A stretch of DNA of 64,000 nt, taken from positions 1-64,000 of the forward strand of contig CAZOQV010000002.1 in NCBI GenBank assembly GCA_964582365.1, given 5' to 3'. The stretch is from WARW01 sp964582365. Its GTDB lineage: Bacteria > Patescibacteriota > Microgenomatia > UBA12405. Below the pieces are notes generated by a model, which had not been told where the DNA came from, did not search any database, and saw only the letters and a list, made by a program, of their open reading frames with translations. Shown here one piece after another: positions 1 through 7,367 of this stretch. The position numbers were made by a program, and so were the translations under genes. Position 1 is the first letter of the stretch. Each line of letters starts with the position of its first letter.

Positions 1-30
1 AGCCAAAGTCTGATGAGCCTCTGGCTCAAA

Positions 31-55
31 AAACCCCTCCATTACAGAGGGGTTT
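31..55 (-). terminator. Rho-independent terminator after the pilin gene
   Basis: AAACCCCTC (31-39) pairs with GAGGGGTTT (47-55) around a 7-nt loop. Read on the minus strand the hairpin ends in a run of T and follows the pilin stop codon by about 20 nt. It closes the pilB-pilT-pilC-pilin block. Confidence 0.85.
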
Positions 56-76
56 AAATTTATTCTTAATTTCTTA

Positions 77-772
77 TTAAGGAACACATTTAAAGATAGC
101 TATGTTTCCAGCTGTGATAGCAGCATCAGGAAGCCCCCAAGCAGCATCACCTGTAGTTGTTGGTGCTACACAATTAACTCCGTCTTGTTCTATTCTAGTT
201 GGAGTATCAGTTAAGCAAAATAAACTATTAGTGGCAACATCTCTATTAGATTTAGCCTTAGGAATATAACAAACATAGATTGAACCACCTGATCCTGCAT
301 CTTTATATAACCAAAGAGCATTTTCTGGATGAGTACCATCACGTACCTGTTCAAATGAATCTTTTCCGACAAAAGCAGTTTTCAATTCATCTTTTGAAAT
401 CAATAATCCAGGAGTCGCAGCAGTAGTAGAACACTCAGCAACTGTAGCAGTAGGTTCTGTTCCCAAATCAACAGGAGCCGTACAAATGCCAAATCCATAA
501 TTATCTGATCTAAGCAAAATAGAATCTTCAACTGTTGGTTTCACAGCTCCATATACCATCCAAGGGTAAGATTGACTATTTGCATAGAACCTCTCATAAG
601 CATTCATAATTTCAGCCGCATCATTCTGTTTTGTTGAATCTTTTGCTTTGTTTGATTGTTCAATTGGATTGATGGTTGCCAACACTGCCACTGACAAAAT
701 TGAGATTAAGGCGATAACGATTAAGAGTTCCACAAGGGTAAAACCCTTCATTTTGTTTATCTTATTTTTCAT
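77..772 (-). CDS. Type IV pilin-like protein (prepilin)
   Basis: Major or minor pilin subunit expected to be cleaved by a prepilin peptidase and assembled into a type IV pilus. Residues 8-30 carry the class III signal: a short basic leader, then G-FTLVELLIVIALISILS with the conserved Glu at +5 of the mature protein, continuing as the hydrophobic alpha-1 helix. The rest (to 231 aa) is a globular domain with several Cys and no family I recognise. It is the last gene of the pilB-pilT-pilC run, 78 bp after pilC, with its own TTGACA-N17-AATAAT promoter, which suits an abundant subunit. Residue 8 (Met) is an alternative start. Sure of pilin class, not of which pilin. Confidence 0.88.
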   Translation of the reverse strand: MKNKINKMKGFTLVELLIVIALISILSVAVLATINPIEQSNKAKDSTKQNDAAEIMNAYERFYANSQSYPWMVYGAVKPTVEDSILLRSDNYGFGICTAPVDLGTEPTATVAECSTTAATPGLLISKDELKTAFVGKDSFEQVRDGTHPENALWLYKDAGSGGSIYVCYIPKAKSNRDVATNSLFCLTDTPTRIEQDGVNCVAPTTTGDAAWGLPDAAITAGNIAIFKCVP

Positions 773-804
773 TTATTTAATAAATATTTAATTCTATTTA
801 ATTC

Positions 805-833
805 ATTATTCACTACTAAAATTACGATGTCAA
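805..833 (-). promoter_or_regulatory. Sigma-70-type promoter for the pilin gene
   Basis: On the minus strand TTGACA (828-833) and AATAAT (805-810) are separated by 17 nt, in the 78-bp gap between pilC and the pilin gene. This is one of the few perfect -35 boxes seen here and predicts a short leader of about 25 nt. Confidence 0.55.
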
Positions 834-850
834 GTTGTTGGTTTTAAAAA

Positions 851-2062
851 CTACATACTCGACGTCAAATTATAAATTGGCATCAACACTGCTACCACCA
901 AAAATCCCACTCCTAAACCTAACACAATCATGATTAATGGTTCAATTGCCGCCGTTAATGATTTAACCGACTGTTGTGCTTCAGTTGAAAAATAATCCGA
1001 CACTTTTAGAAGGACACTATCTAATTTTCCGGTTGCTTCTCCAGTTGCCACCATTTGATTTACAATAATTGGAAAAACTTCTGTTTCTTCAAAAGAACTG
1101 GCAATTGAAAAACCCTTTTGAACTCTTTCTGAAATTTTTAAGTATGCTCCTCTAAAAAGTTCATTTGCCGACACACTTGAAACAATTCTCAAAGAATCAA
1201 CTAAAGAAATTCCTGCCGACAATAACATCGATAAAGTTCTGATAGTATCCGTTAAAATAATCTTTTGAGACATTGGCCCCATTACTGGAATTTTCAGCTT
1301 TAAAACATCTCTTTTTAATCTAAAATCAGGATTTTGGTTTCCAATCTTAAAAAACATGTAAAAACCTACTATTAAAACTGGGATTAAAAACCAAAATTTA
1401 ATCATAAAACCCGATATCGACATTAAAATCCGTGTCGATGTTGGCATTGTTGCTCCAAAATCATCATATAAAGACATCATTTTTGGAATCACAAAAAGCA
1501 TCATTATGATCATCACTGCCACCATCCCAATAATCACAATTACCGGATAAATCATGGCTCCTTTAACTTGACCTGAAAATTCACTTTGTTTTTCTAAATT
1601 ATCAGCTAATTTTGTCAATACTTCTTCCAAAACTCCTCCTTCTTCACCCGCATCAATTGAAGCGATATAAGCCTCTCCAAAAATCTTTTTATATTTTCCT
1701 AAACCTTCGGATAAAGTATGTCCTCCTTGAACTGTTGCCAAAGTATAATCCAAAATTTCAAACATTAAACTTTTACTATCTGCTTGACCTTTTAAAAGCG
1801 ATAAAGCATCAGTTAAAGCCAAACCAGAATTCATCATTGTTGATAACTGTCTAGTAAAAGTAGCAATCTGTTTTAATTTAACTTTTGAAAATAATTTTTT
1901 ATATATTTCAATAAATACAGACGTACTTTCAGCTACAATTGATAATGGTACTAAACCTCCACCTTTTATCGATTCCACCACTGAATTTTTGTCTTGAGAC
2001 TCTAAGGTCCCTTTAACCATTGTTCCGTTCCAATCTTTAGCTCTATAAAAAAATTTCGTCAT
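851..2062 (-). CDS. pilC: Type IV pilus inner-membrane platform protein PilC (GspF family)
   Basis: Polytopic membrane protein that couples the cytoplasmic PilB/PilT motors to pilin polymerisation. The 403-aa length and layout match the family: an N-terminal cytoplasmic segment, two GspF repeats (about residues 65-190 and 265-390), and three hydrophobic stretches (about 165-195, 215-240, 370-400). The repeats show the usual FTRQLSTMMNSGLALTDAL and GE-x-G-LD-x-LL patterns. Its start codon overlaps the pilT stop by 4 nt, so the two genes are translationally coupled. No PilM/N/O/Q genes are nearby, which fits the reduced pili of Patescibacteria. Confidence 0.95.
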   Translation of the reverse strand: MTKFFYRAKDWNGTMVKGTLESQDKNSVVESIKGGGLVPLSIVAESTSVFIEIYKKLFSKVKLKQIATFTRQLSTMMNSGLALTDALSLLKGQADSKSLMFEILDYTLATVQGGHTLSEGLGKYKKIFGEAYIASIDAGEEGGVLEEVLTKLADNLEKQSEFSGQVKGAMIYPVIVIIGMVAVMIIMMLFVIPKMMSLYDDFGATMPTSTRILMSISGFMIKFWFLIPVLIVGFYMFFKIGNQNPDFRLKRDVLKLKIPVMGPMSQKIILTDTIRTLSMLLSAGISLVDSLRIVSSVSANELFRGAYLKISERVQKGFSIASSFEETEVFPIIVNQMVATGEATGKLDSVLLKVSDYFSTEAQQSVKSLTAAIEPLIMIVLGLGVGFLVVAVLMPIYNLTSSM

Positions 2063-3126
2063 ATTCTTTGGCGTCCCAATTTTCCTTGTAACTCAATTGC
2101 ATTGGTAGCGTAAGTCATTGCCACTTCCTCTGAAACTTTTCCTTCAAGAACCATTTTTGCCAAATAAGCATCAAAACTTATCATTCCAATGTCTGAACTT
2201 GTTTGAATAATATTATCAATCATAAAAGTTTTTCCTTCTCTAATTACATTTCTCACTGCTGGCGTGGCAATTAAAATTTCAAAAATAGGTACTCTTCCTC
2301 CATCAATAGCTGGCAATAATCTTTGCGATACTATTGCTGTAATGACTGTTGATAACTGAACTCTAATTTGATCCTTTGATTCAGGTGGAAAAACATCAAT
2401 GATTCTATCAATCGTTTGTGCAGCTGAATTTGTGTGCAAAACTGAAAAAACTAAATGTCCTGTTTCTGCAATTGTTAAAGCCGAAGATGTTGATTCTAAA
2501 TCTCTCATTTCGCCCAAAAATACCACATTTGGATCTTGTCTGAGACAAGATCTTAAAGATAGATCAAAACTATTTGTATCTGCTCCCATTTCTCGTTGAG
2601 AAATAATGGCTTTTTTTGGTTTAATCAAATATTCTACCGGGTCTTCAATTGTTACAATATGCCCACCAACACTATTATTAACTTCTTCTAAAATAGCTGC
2701 TACTGTAGTTGACTTTCCATGACCAGTTGGACCAGTTACCAACACAAAACCTTGTTTATATTTAGCAAATTCTTTTAAAAGAGAGGGTATTCCCAATTCT
2801 TCAAAACTCGGTATTATTGATGAAATTAATCTTAAAGCACAAGAAGGGCTGTCTTTTTGCAAATAAACATTTGCTCTAAAACGAACACCTACTGCTTCAA
2901 AAGAAAAATCTAATTCTTTAGTTTCTTTAAAAATTTCCAATTGTCTTTCATTTAGAAGAGACAACACCATTTCACTGATTTCCTCACTTGTAGTTTTTTC
3001 AAGCCCAATAATATCTAATAACTGTCCATCAACCCTTATTTTAGGGGCAACATCAGGAATTAAATGAACATCAGAAGCTTTGTGATCAACCGCATATTTT
3101 AAAATTTCTTCTATCTTTACATTCAT
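2059..3126 (-). CDS. pilT: Type IV pilus retraction ATPase PilT
   Basis: Hexameric secretion ATPase that powers pilus disassembly. The 355-aa protein has the PilT N-terminal PAS-like domain (ASDVHL at residues 18-23), Walker A GPTGHGKS (132-139), Asp box TIEDPVEY, Walker B VFLGEMRD and the His box LVFSVLHTN. Position 136 in the P-loop is His where most homologues have Ser. The tetracysteine zinc site of PilB is absent, as expected for PilT. It ends in TGA overlapping the pilC start. Start ATG 3126 lies in a stretch of TTAATTATTAATT repeats 50 bp after pilB. Confidence 0.95.
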   Translation of the reverse strand: MNVKIEEILKYAVDHKASDVHLIPDVAPKIRVDGQLLDIIGLEKTTSEEISEMVLSLLNERQLEIFKETKELDFSFEAVGVRFRANVYLQKDSPSCALRLISSIIPSFEELGIPSLLKEFAKYKQGFVLVTGPTGHGKSTTVAAILEEVNNSVGGHIVTIEDPVEYLIKPKKAIISQREMGADTNSFDLSLRSCLRQDPNVVFLGEMRDLESTSSALTIAETGHLVFSVLHTNSAAQTIDRIIDVFPPESKDQIRVQLSTVITAIVSQRLLPAIDGGRVPIFEILIATPAVRNVIREGKTFMIDNIIQTSSDIGMISFDAYLAKMVLEGKVSEEVAMTYATNAIELQGKLGRQRI

Positions 3127-3129
3127 TTT

Positions 3130-3176
3130 TTATTATTAATTTTTTTATTATTAATTATTAATTCTTAATTATTAAT
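3130..3176. repeat. AT-rich dispersed repeat (TTAATTATTAATTC family), copy between pilB and pilT
   Basis: Tandem TATTAATT and TTCTTAATTATT units fill the 50-bp gap. The same composition occurs near 24720-24792, 24926-24960, 29795-29832, 45655-45680, 46314-46345 and 58903-58935, always between genes of one operon or at gene ends. Confidence 0.75.
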
Positions 3177-4916
3177 TTAGTATTGCGCCACCCTTATAAC
3201 TTCTTCCATACTAGTCATTCCATCTAAAACTTTAGCATAACCATCTTGTTTCATTGATAACATTCCTTCTTCCATGGCCATTTTCTGAATATCAGAGGCT
3301 GCTGCTTTACCAACTATCAATTTGCTTAATTTTTCACTAACTGGCATAACTTCATAAATAGCAAGTCTTCCTAAATATCCAGTATTATTACATTTTTCAC
3401 AACCGACTATTTTGGGTAAAGTCATCTTTTTTCCTTCCTTCTTAAATTTATCCTCAATCATGTCATAAATTGTACCTAAAGTAGTTTTAAGCTCAGACAA
3501 CTTATCAGCTGGAATTTCCATTTCTCCCACACAATCTTTACAAACTTTTCGCAAAACTCTTTGACCCACAATACAATTTAACGATGATGTTAATAAGAAT
3601 GGTTCCACTCCCATATCTAAAAGTCGGGGAGGCACACCAGAAGCATCATTAGTATGCAAAGTTGAGAAAACCAAATGTCCGGTTAATGCAGCATTAACCG
3701 CCAAATCAGCCGTTTCTTGATCACGAATTTCTCCTACCATTATGACATTAGGATCCTGACGCAAAAAAGATCTTAACGCCGAAGCAAAAGTTAAACCTGC
3801 CTGAACATTCACTTGAACCTGATTAACTCCTTTCATTTGATATTCCACGGGATCTTCAATTGTTACTACATTTACTCTTGATGTTGCCACAATATCTAAA
3901 ACAGAATATAAAGTTGTAGTTTTACCAGAACCAGTTGGACCACAAACAATAATAATTCCATGTGGTCTTTGAATTGCGTTCATTAAGTTTTTATAAGCCA
4001 AACCTCTCAATCCTAAATCCTGTAATGTTGGTACTTTTTGGGATTTTTTGAGTAAACGCATTACCACCTTTTCTCCATAAGTTGTTGGTAGAGTCGATAC
4101 CCGCAAATCTACATCATTACCATCAGCTGAAAAGAAAAAACGACCATCTTGAGGAATTCTTTTTTCATCAATCTTTAAATCAGCCAAAATTTTAATTCTC
4201 GATACCACTGCATCATGTACGTTTCGAGGTAGTAAGTATTTTTCTTGTAAAATACCATCAATTCTATACCTAATTCTAACACTATCTTCCTGTGGTTCAA
4301 TATGAACATCGGAAGCCCTCGATTTAACTGCATACTCCAAAATTGTCGTCACAATTTTTGCCACTGGTGCTTCCGCTGTTACTTTGTCTTCATCTGATTT
4401 TAAAACCGTTTTTTCACTTTTTCGTTCATCCAAAGCTCTTGTTACTTCTGATGTAATATTTTTTTCTCTAATATATTTTTCTTTAACAAAAGAAACAACT
4501 TGTTTTTCTGAAGCAATCGCTACGTCTATTTTTAAATTGGCTTTTTTTTCTAAAAACTCAATCGTTTCCAAATCTAGCGGATTAACCATTGCTACCGATA
4601 AAGTTTTATTTTTAGTATCAAGGTTATAGGGAACCACATTATATTTTCGAGCTACACTTTCTGGAACTAAAGTTAACGCTTCTGGGGAAAAACCAATCGT
4701 TTCCAAATCCACAAAAGGAACTCTTAAAAAATCAGCCTTTGTTTTAACAAAGTCGATTTCTGAAACCAATCTCAAGGCTTTAATTACTTCTTCTTCTGTT
4801 TCTCCAGTTTTAAGTTGCCTTAACTCTATCTCCTTAAATTTTTCCAGCGTAATTAGTTCTTTATCCAAAAGAACTTCTTTTAAGTTCTTATATATCTTTG
4901 AGGCAGAATCATTCAT
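3177..4916 (-). CDS. pilB: Type IV pilus assembly ATPase PilB
   Basis: Motor ATPase for pilus extension. The order is GspE/MshEN-type N-terminal domain (about 40-145), linker, then the ATPase core with Walker A GPTGSGKT (326-333), Asp box TIEDPVEYQ (352-360), Walker B VGEIRD (394-399) and His box LVFSTLHTN. Zinc-site cysteines C459, C462, C506 and C509 are all present, separating it from PilT. At 579 aa it is full length. The gene is divergent from holB with only 21 bp between start codons, so its promoter must overlap holB or its -10 region. Confidence 0.96.
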   Translation of the reverse strand: MNDSASKIYKNLKEVLLDKELITLEKFKEIELRQLKTGETEEEVIKALRLVSEIDFVKTKADFLRVPFVDLETIGFSPEALTLVPESVARKYNVVPYNLDTKNKTLSVAMVNPLDLETIEFLEKKANLKIDVAIASEKQVVSFVKEKYIREKNITSEVTRALDERKSEKTVLKSDEDKVTAEAPVAKIVTTILEYAVKSRASDVHIEPQEDSVRIRYRIDGILQEKYLLPRNVHDAVVSRIKILADLKIDEKRIPQDGRFFFSADGNDVDLRVSTLPTTYGEKVVMRLLKKSQKVPTLQDLGLRGLAYKNLMNAIQRPHGIIIVCGPTGSGKTTTLYSVLDIVATSRVNVVTIEDPVEYQMKGVNQVQVNVQAGLTFASALRSFLRQDPNVIMVGEIRDQETADLAVNAALTGHLVFSTLHTNDASGVPPRLLDMGVEPFLLTSSLNCIVGQRVLRKVCKDCVGEMEIPADKLSELKTTLGTIYDMIEDKFKKEGKKMTLPKIVGCEKCNNTGYLGRLAIYEVMPVSEKLSKLIVGKAAASDIQKMAMEEGMLSMKQDGYAKVLDGMTSMEEVIRVAQY

Positions 4917-4937
4917 AATATATAATCATCATACGCT
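4917..4937. promoter_or_regulatory. 21-bp divergent promoter region between pilB and holB
   Basis: TATAAT (4921-4926) sits 11 nt before the holB ATG on the plus strand. On the minus strand TATGAT lies 11 nt before the pilB ATG. The two -10 boxes overlap or abut and each -35 region would fall inside the other gene. Confidence 0.6.
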
Positions 4938-5582
4938 ATGAAATTATTTCCTTCAACTTTAATTATTGCCAAAGATAAAGACACTGTTGACCTCAAAATA
5001 GGTCAGATTTGTTCTGATCTAAATCATAAATTTAACCAAAATAATCCTGATATCTTATTAATCAATCAAGATTCTGGGTGGGGGATTGATCAAATCAGAA
5101 AAATCAGCAATTTTTTATCCCAAAAGCCTTTTTCTCATCAAAGCAAAATTATTATTGTTTCAGAGGCTCAAAACCTCAACCCCGAAGCCCAGAATGCTTT
5201 ACTAAAAGTTTTAGAAGAACCAGGTCAAGATAATTATATTATTCTCGCTACTAATAAAATTAAAAGTATTTTACCGACCATTATTTCTCGCTGCCAAACA
5301 ATCAAGATTGCAGGAATGAGACATGCCTCGACCTCATCTCAGATTATTATTACTGGCGATTTAATTAAAGATTTAACTTTATCCGAAAAATTAGGTAAAA
5401 ACAAAGAAGAGATTTTACCTCTCCTTGAAAATCAGCTTTATTTTTATCAGCAAGAATTGATTAAAAATCCAGATCAAAAAACCAAAATTTTAATTGAAAA
5501 AATAATTAAAGCTATTCAGATGATAAATTCCAATGTTGACCCTCGCAATGCTCTGGATTTTGTATTTTTAGAAAGAAATTAG
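4938..5582 (+). CDS. holB: DNA polymerase III delta-prime-like clamp-loader subunit
   Basis: Clamp-loader AAA+ subunit that helps load the beta sliding clamp. The 214-aa protein matches the delta-prime core: NPDILLINQ, the IDQIRKISNFLSQKPF segment, the AQNALLKVLEEP helix (about 84-95) and the SRC arginine-finger motif (117-119). There is no Walker A loop, which is normal for delta-prime, and the C-terminal collar domain is very short compared with the usual 300 or more aa. It pairs functionally with DnaX encoded at 46.7-48.2 kb. The last bases run into an AGAAATTAGAAATT repeat. Confidence 0.85.
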   Translation: MKLFPSTLIIAKDKDTVDLKIGQICSDLNHKFNQNNPDILLINQDSGWGIDQIRKISNFLSQKPFSHQSKIIIVSEAQNLNPEAQNALLKVLEEPGQDNYIILATNKIKSILPTIISRCQTIKIAGMRHASTSSQIIITGDLIKDLTLSEKLGKNKEEILPLLENQLYFYQQELIKNPDQKTKILIEKIIKAIQMINSNVDPRNALDFVFLERN

Positions 5583-5613
5583 AAATTAGAAATTTTATTC
5601 CCGCATTTTCCCC

Positions 5614-5641
5614 TTAACCTTTTTTTAAAAGATGCTATAAT
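5614..5641 (+). promoter_or_regulatory. Promoter of the Fic gene, extended -10
   Basis: TGC-TATAAT (5633-5641) ends 9 nt before the ATG at 5651. A weak -35 (TTAACC, 5614-5619) lies 16 nt upstream. The spacing predicts a leaderless or nearly leaderless mRNA. Confidence 0.55.
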
Positions 5642-5650
5642 TCTATTCAG

Positions 5651-6784
5651 ATGTTTTATCCTATCTTTTCAATCAATAATCAAATTCTCAGAAACATTGG
5701 TACCATCGAGGGTGCCAAAGCTGTTATTGATGAAGCTCCTTTGATTCCTGCTTACGAAAAACAATTTCAACAAGAGGCCATTGTCCGTACTGTCCATTTT
5801 GGTACCAGAATCGAAGGTAACGATTTAACTTACCAAGAAGTTGCCAAATTAGTTGAAGGTCAAAAAATCACCGCCGGTGAACGCGATATCCAGGAAGTAA
5901 TTAATTATCGAAATGTAGTTTCTTATCTTGAAGAACTTTGGTCTCTCTACGACGCCAATATGCCTCTTCCAGAAGAAAAAACTGTTCCCGCTTTTGCCAA
6001 CAATCAAAGCCGACCATTTTTTTACAGTGAAACCATCATCAAAAGAATTCATGAATTAACCACCGCTAAAGTTATTCCTGAAATTGATTGTGGAAAATAT
6101 CGTCACCAACAAGTCGTTTTAAAAAATACTCGCACTGGTGAAATTGCCCATCGTCCACCTCCAGCCATTGAAGTTCCTTATTTAATTGCCGATTTTACTG
6201 ATTGGCTCAACAGTCCTAACTCTCGAGAAGTTCACCCTGCCATTCGTGCCGCCATCACTCAATATGTTTTTGTTGCTATTCATCCTTTTATTGAAGGCAA
6301 TGGCCGTGTCTCTCGTGCTTTCGCCATGTTACCACTTTATGTCGAAGGTTACGATATTCGACGTCTATTTTCTCTTGAAGAACATTTTGATCGCAACGCT
6401 GAAACCTACTACAACGCTCTTCAAAGCACTCATGAACTTTCTTCTGATATTTTTAAAAGAGATTTAACTAATTGGATCAATTATTTTACCGAGGCAGTTG
6501 CTATTGAATTATCCCGTGTTAAGGCCAAAGTTCAATCACTTTCTCGTGATATTAAATTAAAACAAAAACTTGGCGGCAAGCAACTTCATTTAACCGAAAG
6601 ACAAATTAAATTAGTTGAATATATGCAGCAATTTGGCGGTTTAAGAATGCCAGACGCTCAACAACTTCTTCCCATGGTTTCCGACGACACCATCTGGCGT
6701 GATCTCAAAAAACTCGTTGACAGTGGTGCAGTTGAAAAACGTGGTTCCACTAAAGGTGCCTACTATTGTCTCGCCAACGCCTAA
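5651..6784 (+). CDS. Fic domain protein (likely AMP transferase) with C-terminal winged helix
   Basis: Fic enzymes transfer a nucleotide, usually AMP, to hydroxyl groups of target proteins. The active loop HPFIEGNGRVSR is intact at residues 211-222. An N-terminal helix carries GTRIEGN (51-57), resembling the inhibitory S/T-x-x-x-E-G/N motif of class II Fic proteins: the Glu is kept, but the Ser/Thr sits at -3 rather than -4. Residues 310-377 look like a winged helix-turn-helix, common in stand-alone Fic proteins. Length 377 aa is typical. No antitoxin partner is adjacent. The gene converges on the DUF559 gene with a 1-bp gap. Target unknown. Confidence 0.9.
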   Translation: MFYPIFSINNQILRNIGTIEGAKAVIDEAPLIPAYEKQFQQEAIVRTVHFGTRIEGNDLTYQEVAKLVEGQKITAGERDIQEVINYRNVVSYLEELWSLYDANMPLPEEKTVPAFANNQSRPFFYSETIIKRIHELTTAKVIPEIDCGKYRHQQVVLKNTRTGEIAHRPPPAIEVPYLIADFTDWLNSPNSREVHPAIRAAITQYVFVAIHPFIEGNGRVSRAFAMLPLYVEGYDIRRLFSLEEHFDRNAETYYNALQSTHELSSDIFKRDLTNWINYFTEAVAIELSRVKAKVQSLSRDIKLKQKLGGKQLHLTERQIKLVEYMQQFGGLRMPDAQQLLPMVSDDTIWRDLKKLVDSGAVEKRGSTKGAYYCLANA

Positions 6785-6785
6785 T

Positions 6786-7226
6786 TCAAAACCCTTTCCC
6801 CTTCGGGGCTTTTCCCTTAAAAAGGGAAACTTTTCTTTCTTCAATAAAATTAATTATTTTGTTTTTTACATTTTCCAAATCATTTAATATTTCATCATTT
6901 GAAATTCTTAGAGTTTTTATATTTAAATTTTCCATAAATTTATCTCTTTCAATATCAATCCATTTTCTTTTATTGTGATAATCACCATCAACCTCTATTA
7001 CCATCAATAATTCTTTACAATAAAAATCCAATATAAATTTATAAATTGGTTTTTGTCTCAAAAATTTAAAACCAGTTTTTCTTTTGTCTAAAATTTCATA
7101 CCAAACAATATTCTCTGTTCTTGTTGAATTAATTCTATTTTTTCTTGATAAAGTCATCAGCTCTTCCAAATATTTTAAATGACCTCTTGTGGCCACCAAT
7201 TTTGATTCCCAAAAATCTTTAACCAT
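6786..7226 (-). CDS. DUF559 / Vsr-like endonuclease-fold protein
   Basis: Small protein of the DUF559 family, which has a restriction-endonuclease-like (Vsr-type) fold. Key stretches are WYEILDKRKTGFKFLRQKPI (about 43-62), then FILDFYC and VIEVDGDYH (77-85), holding the acidic residues expected in the D...E-x-D core. The final 12 residues (LFKGKAPKGKGF) are encoded by a dispersed repeat hairpin at 6789-6832, so the natural C-terminus has probably been extended by the repeat. Biochemical role of the family is not established. Family call good, function unknown. Confidence 0.8.
   Translation of the reverse strand: MVKDFWESKLVATRGHLKYLEELMTLSRKNRINSTRTENIVWYEILDKRKTGFKFLRQKPIYKFILDFYCKELLMVIEVDGDYHNKRKWIDIERDKFMENLNIKTLRISNDEILNDLENVKNKIINFIEERKVSLFKGKAPKGKGF
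6789..6835 (+). terminator. Repeat-derived hairpin acting as terminator for the Fic gene
   Basis: TTTCCCTT (6811-6818) pairs with AAGGGAAA (6822-6829) and is followed by CTTTTCTTTCTT. A second small hairpin CCCC-TTCG-GGG lies just before. It belongs to the AAGGGA repeat family also seen at 7255-7350, 9464-9508 and 47165-47198, and also encodes the end of the DUF559 gene on the other strand. Confidence 0.6.
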
Positions 7227-7254
7227 TTATTAAATCTATAACAAAAATTTAAAA

Positions 7255-7350
7255 CCTCCCTTTTTAAGGGAGGGCCCCCCGATAAAATCGGAGAGGAGTG
7301 GGTTTTATTTAAAAAGTCTCCCTTTTTAAGGGAGATGTCCGCAGGACAGA
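7255..7350. repeat. Two copies of the CCTCCC(T)-AAGGGAGG repeat upstream of ligA
   Basis: CCTCCCTTTTTAAGGGAGG (7255-7273) is followed by a GC-rich tail to about 7304, then a second copy, CTCCCTTTTTAAGGGAG, at 7318-7334. The second copy and its tail run into the ligA -10 box, so the 11 codons before the preferred ligA start are repeat DNA. Confidence 0.8.
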
Positions 7351-7355
7351 GGGTT

Positions 7356-7361
7356 TATAAT
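7356..7361 (+). promoter_or_regulatory. -10 box of ligA
   Basis: TATAAT at 7356-7361 lies 6 nt before ATG 7368. Together with the repeat upstream it argues for the start at 7368 and not the in-frame ATG at 7335. Confidence 0.5.
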
Positions 7362-7367
7362 AACTTT

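Noticed and set aside
1612..1854. Plus-strand ORFs opposite pilC, pilT, pilB and other minus-strand genes
   Set aside because: Shadow frames without start signals or family patterns, fully inside well-supported genes.
7335..7367. Earlier ligA start (ATG 7335)
   Set aside because: Those 11 codons are the tail of a dispersed repeat and overlap the -10 box.
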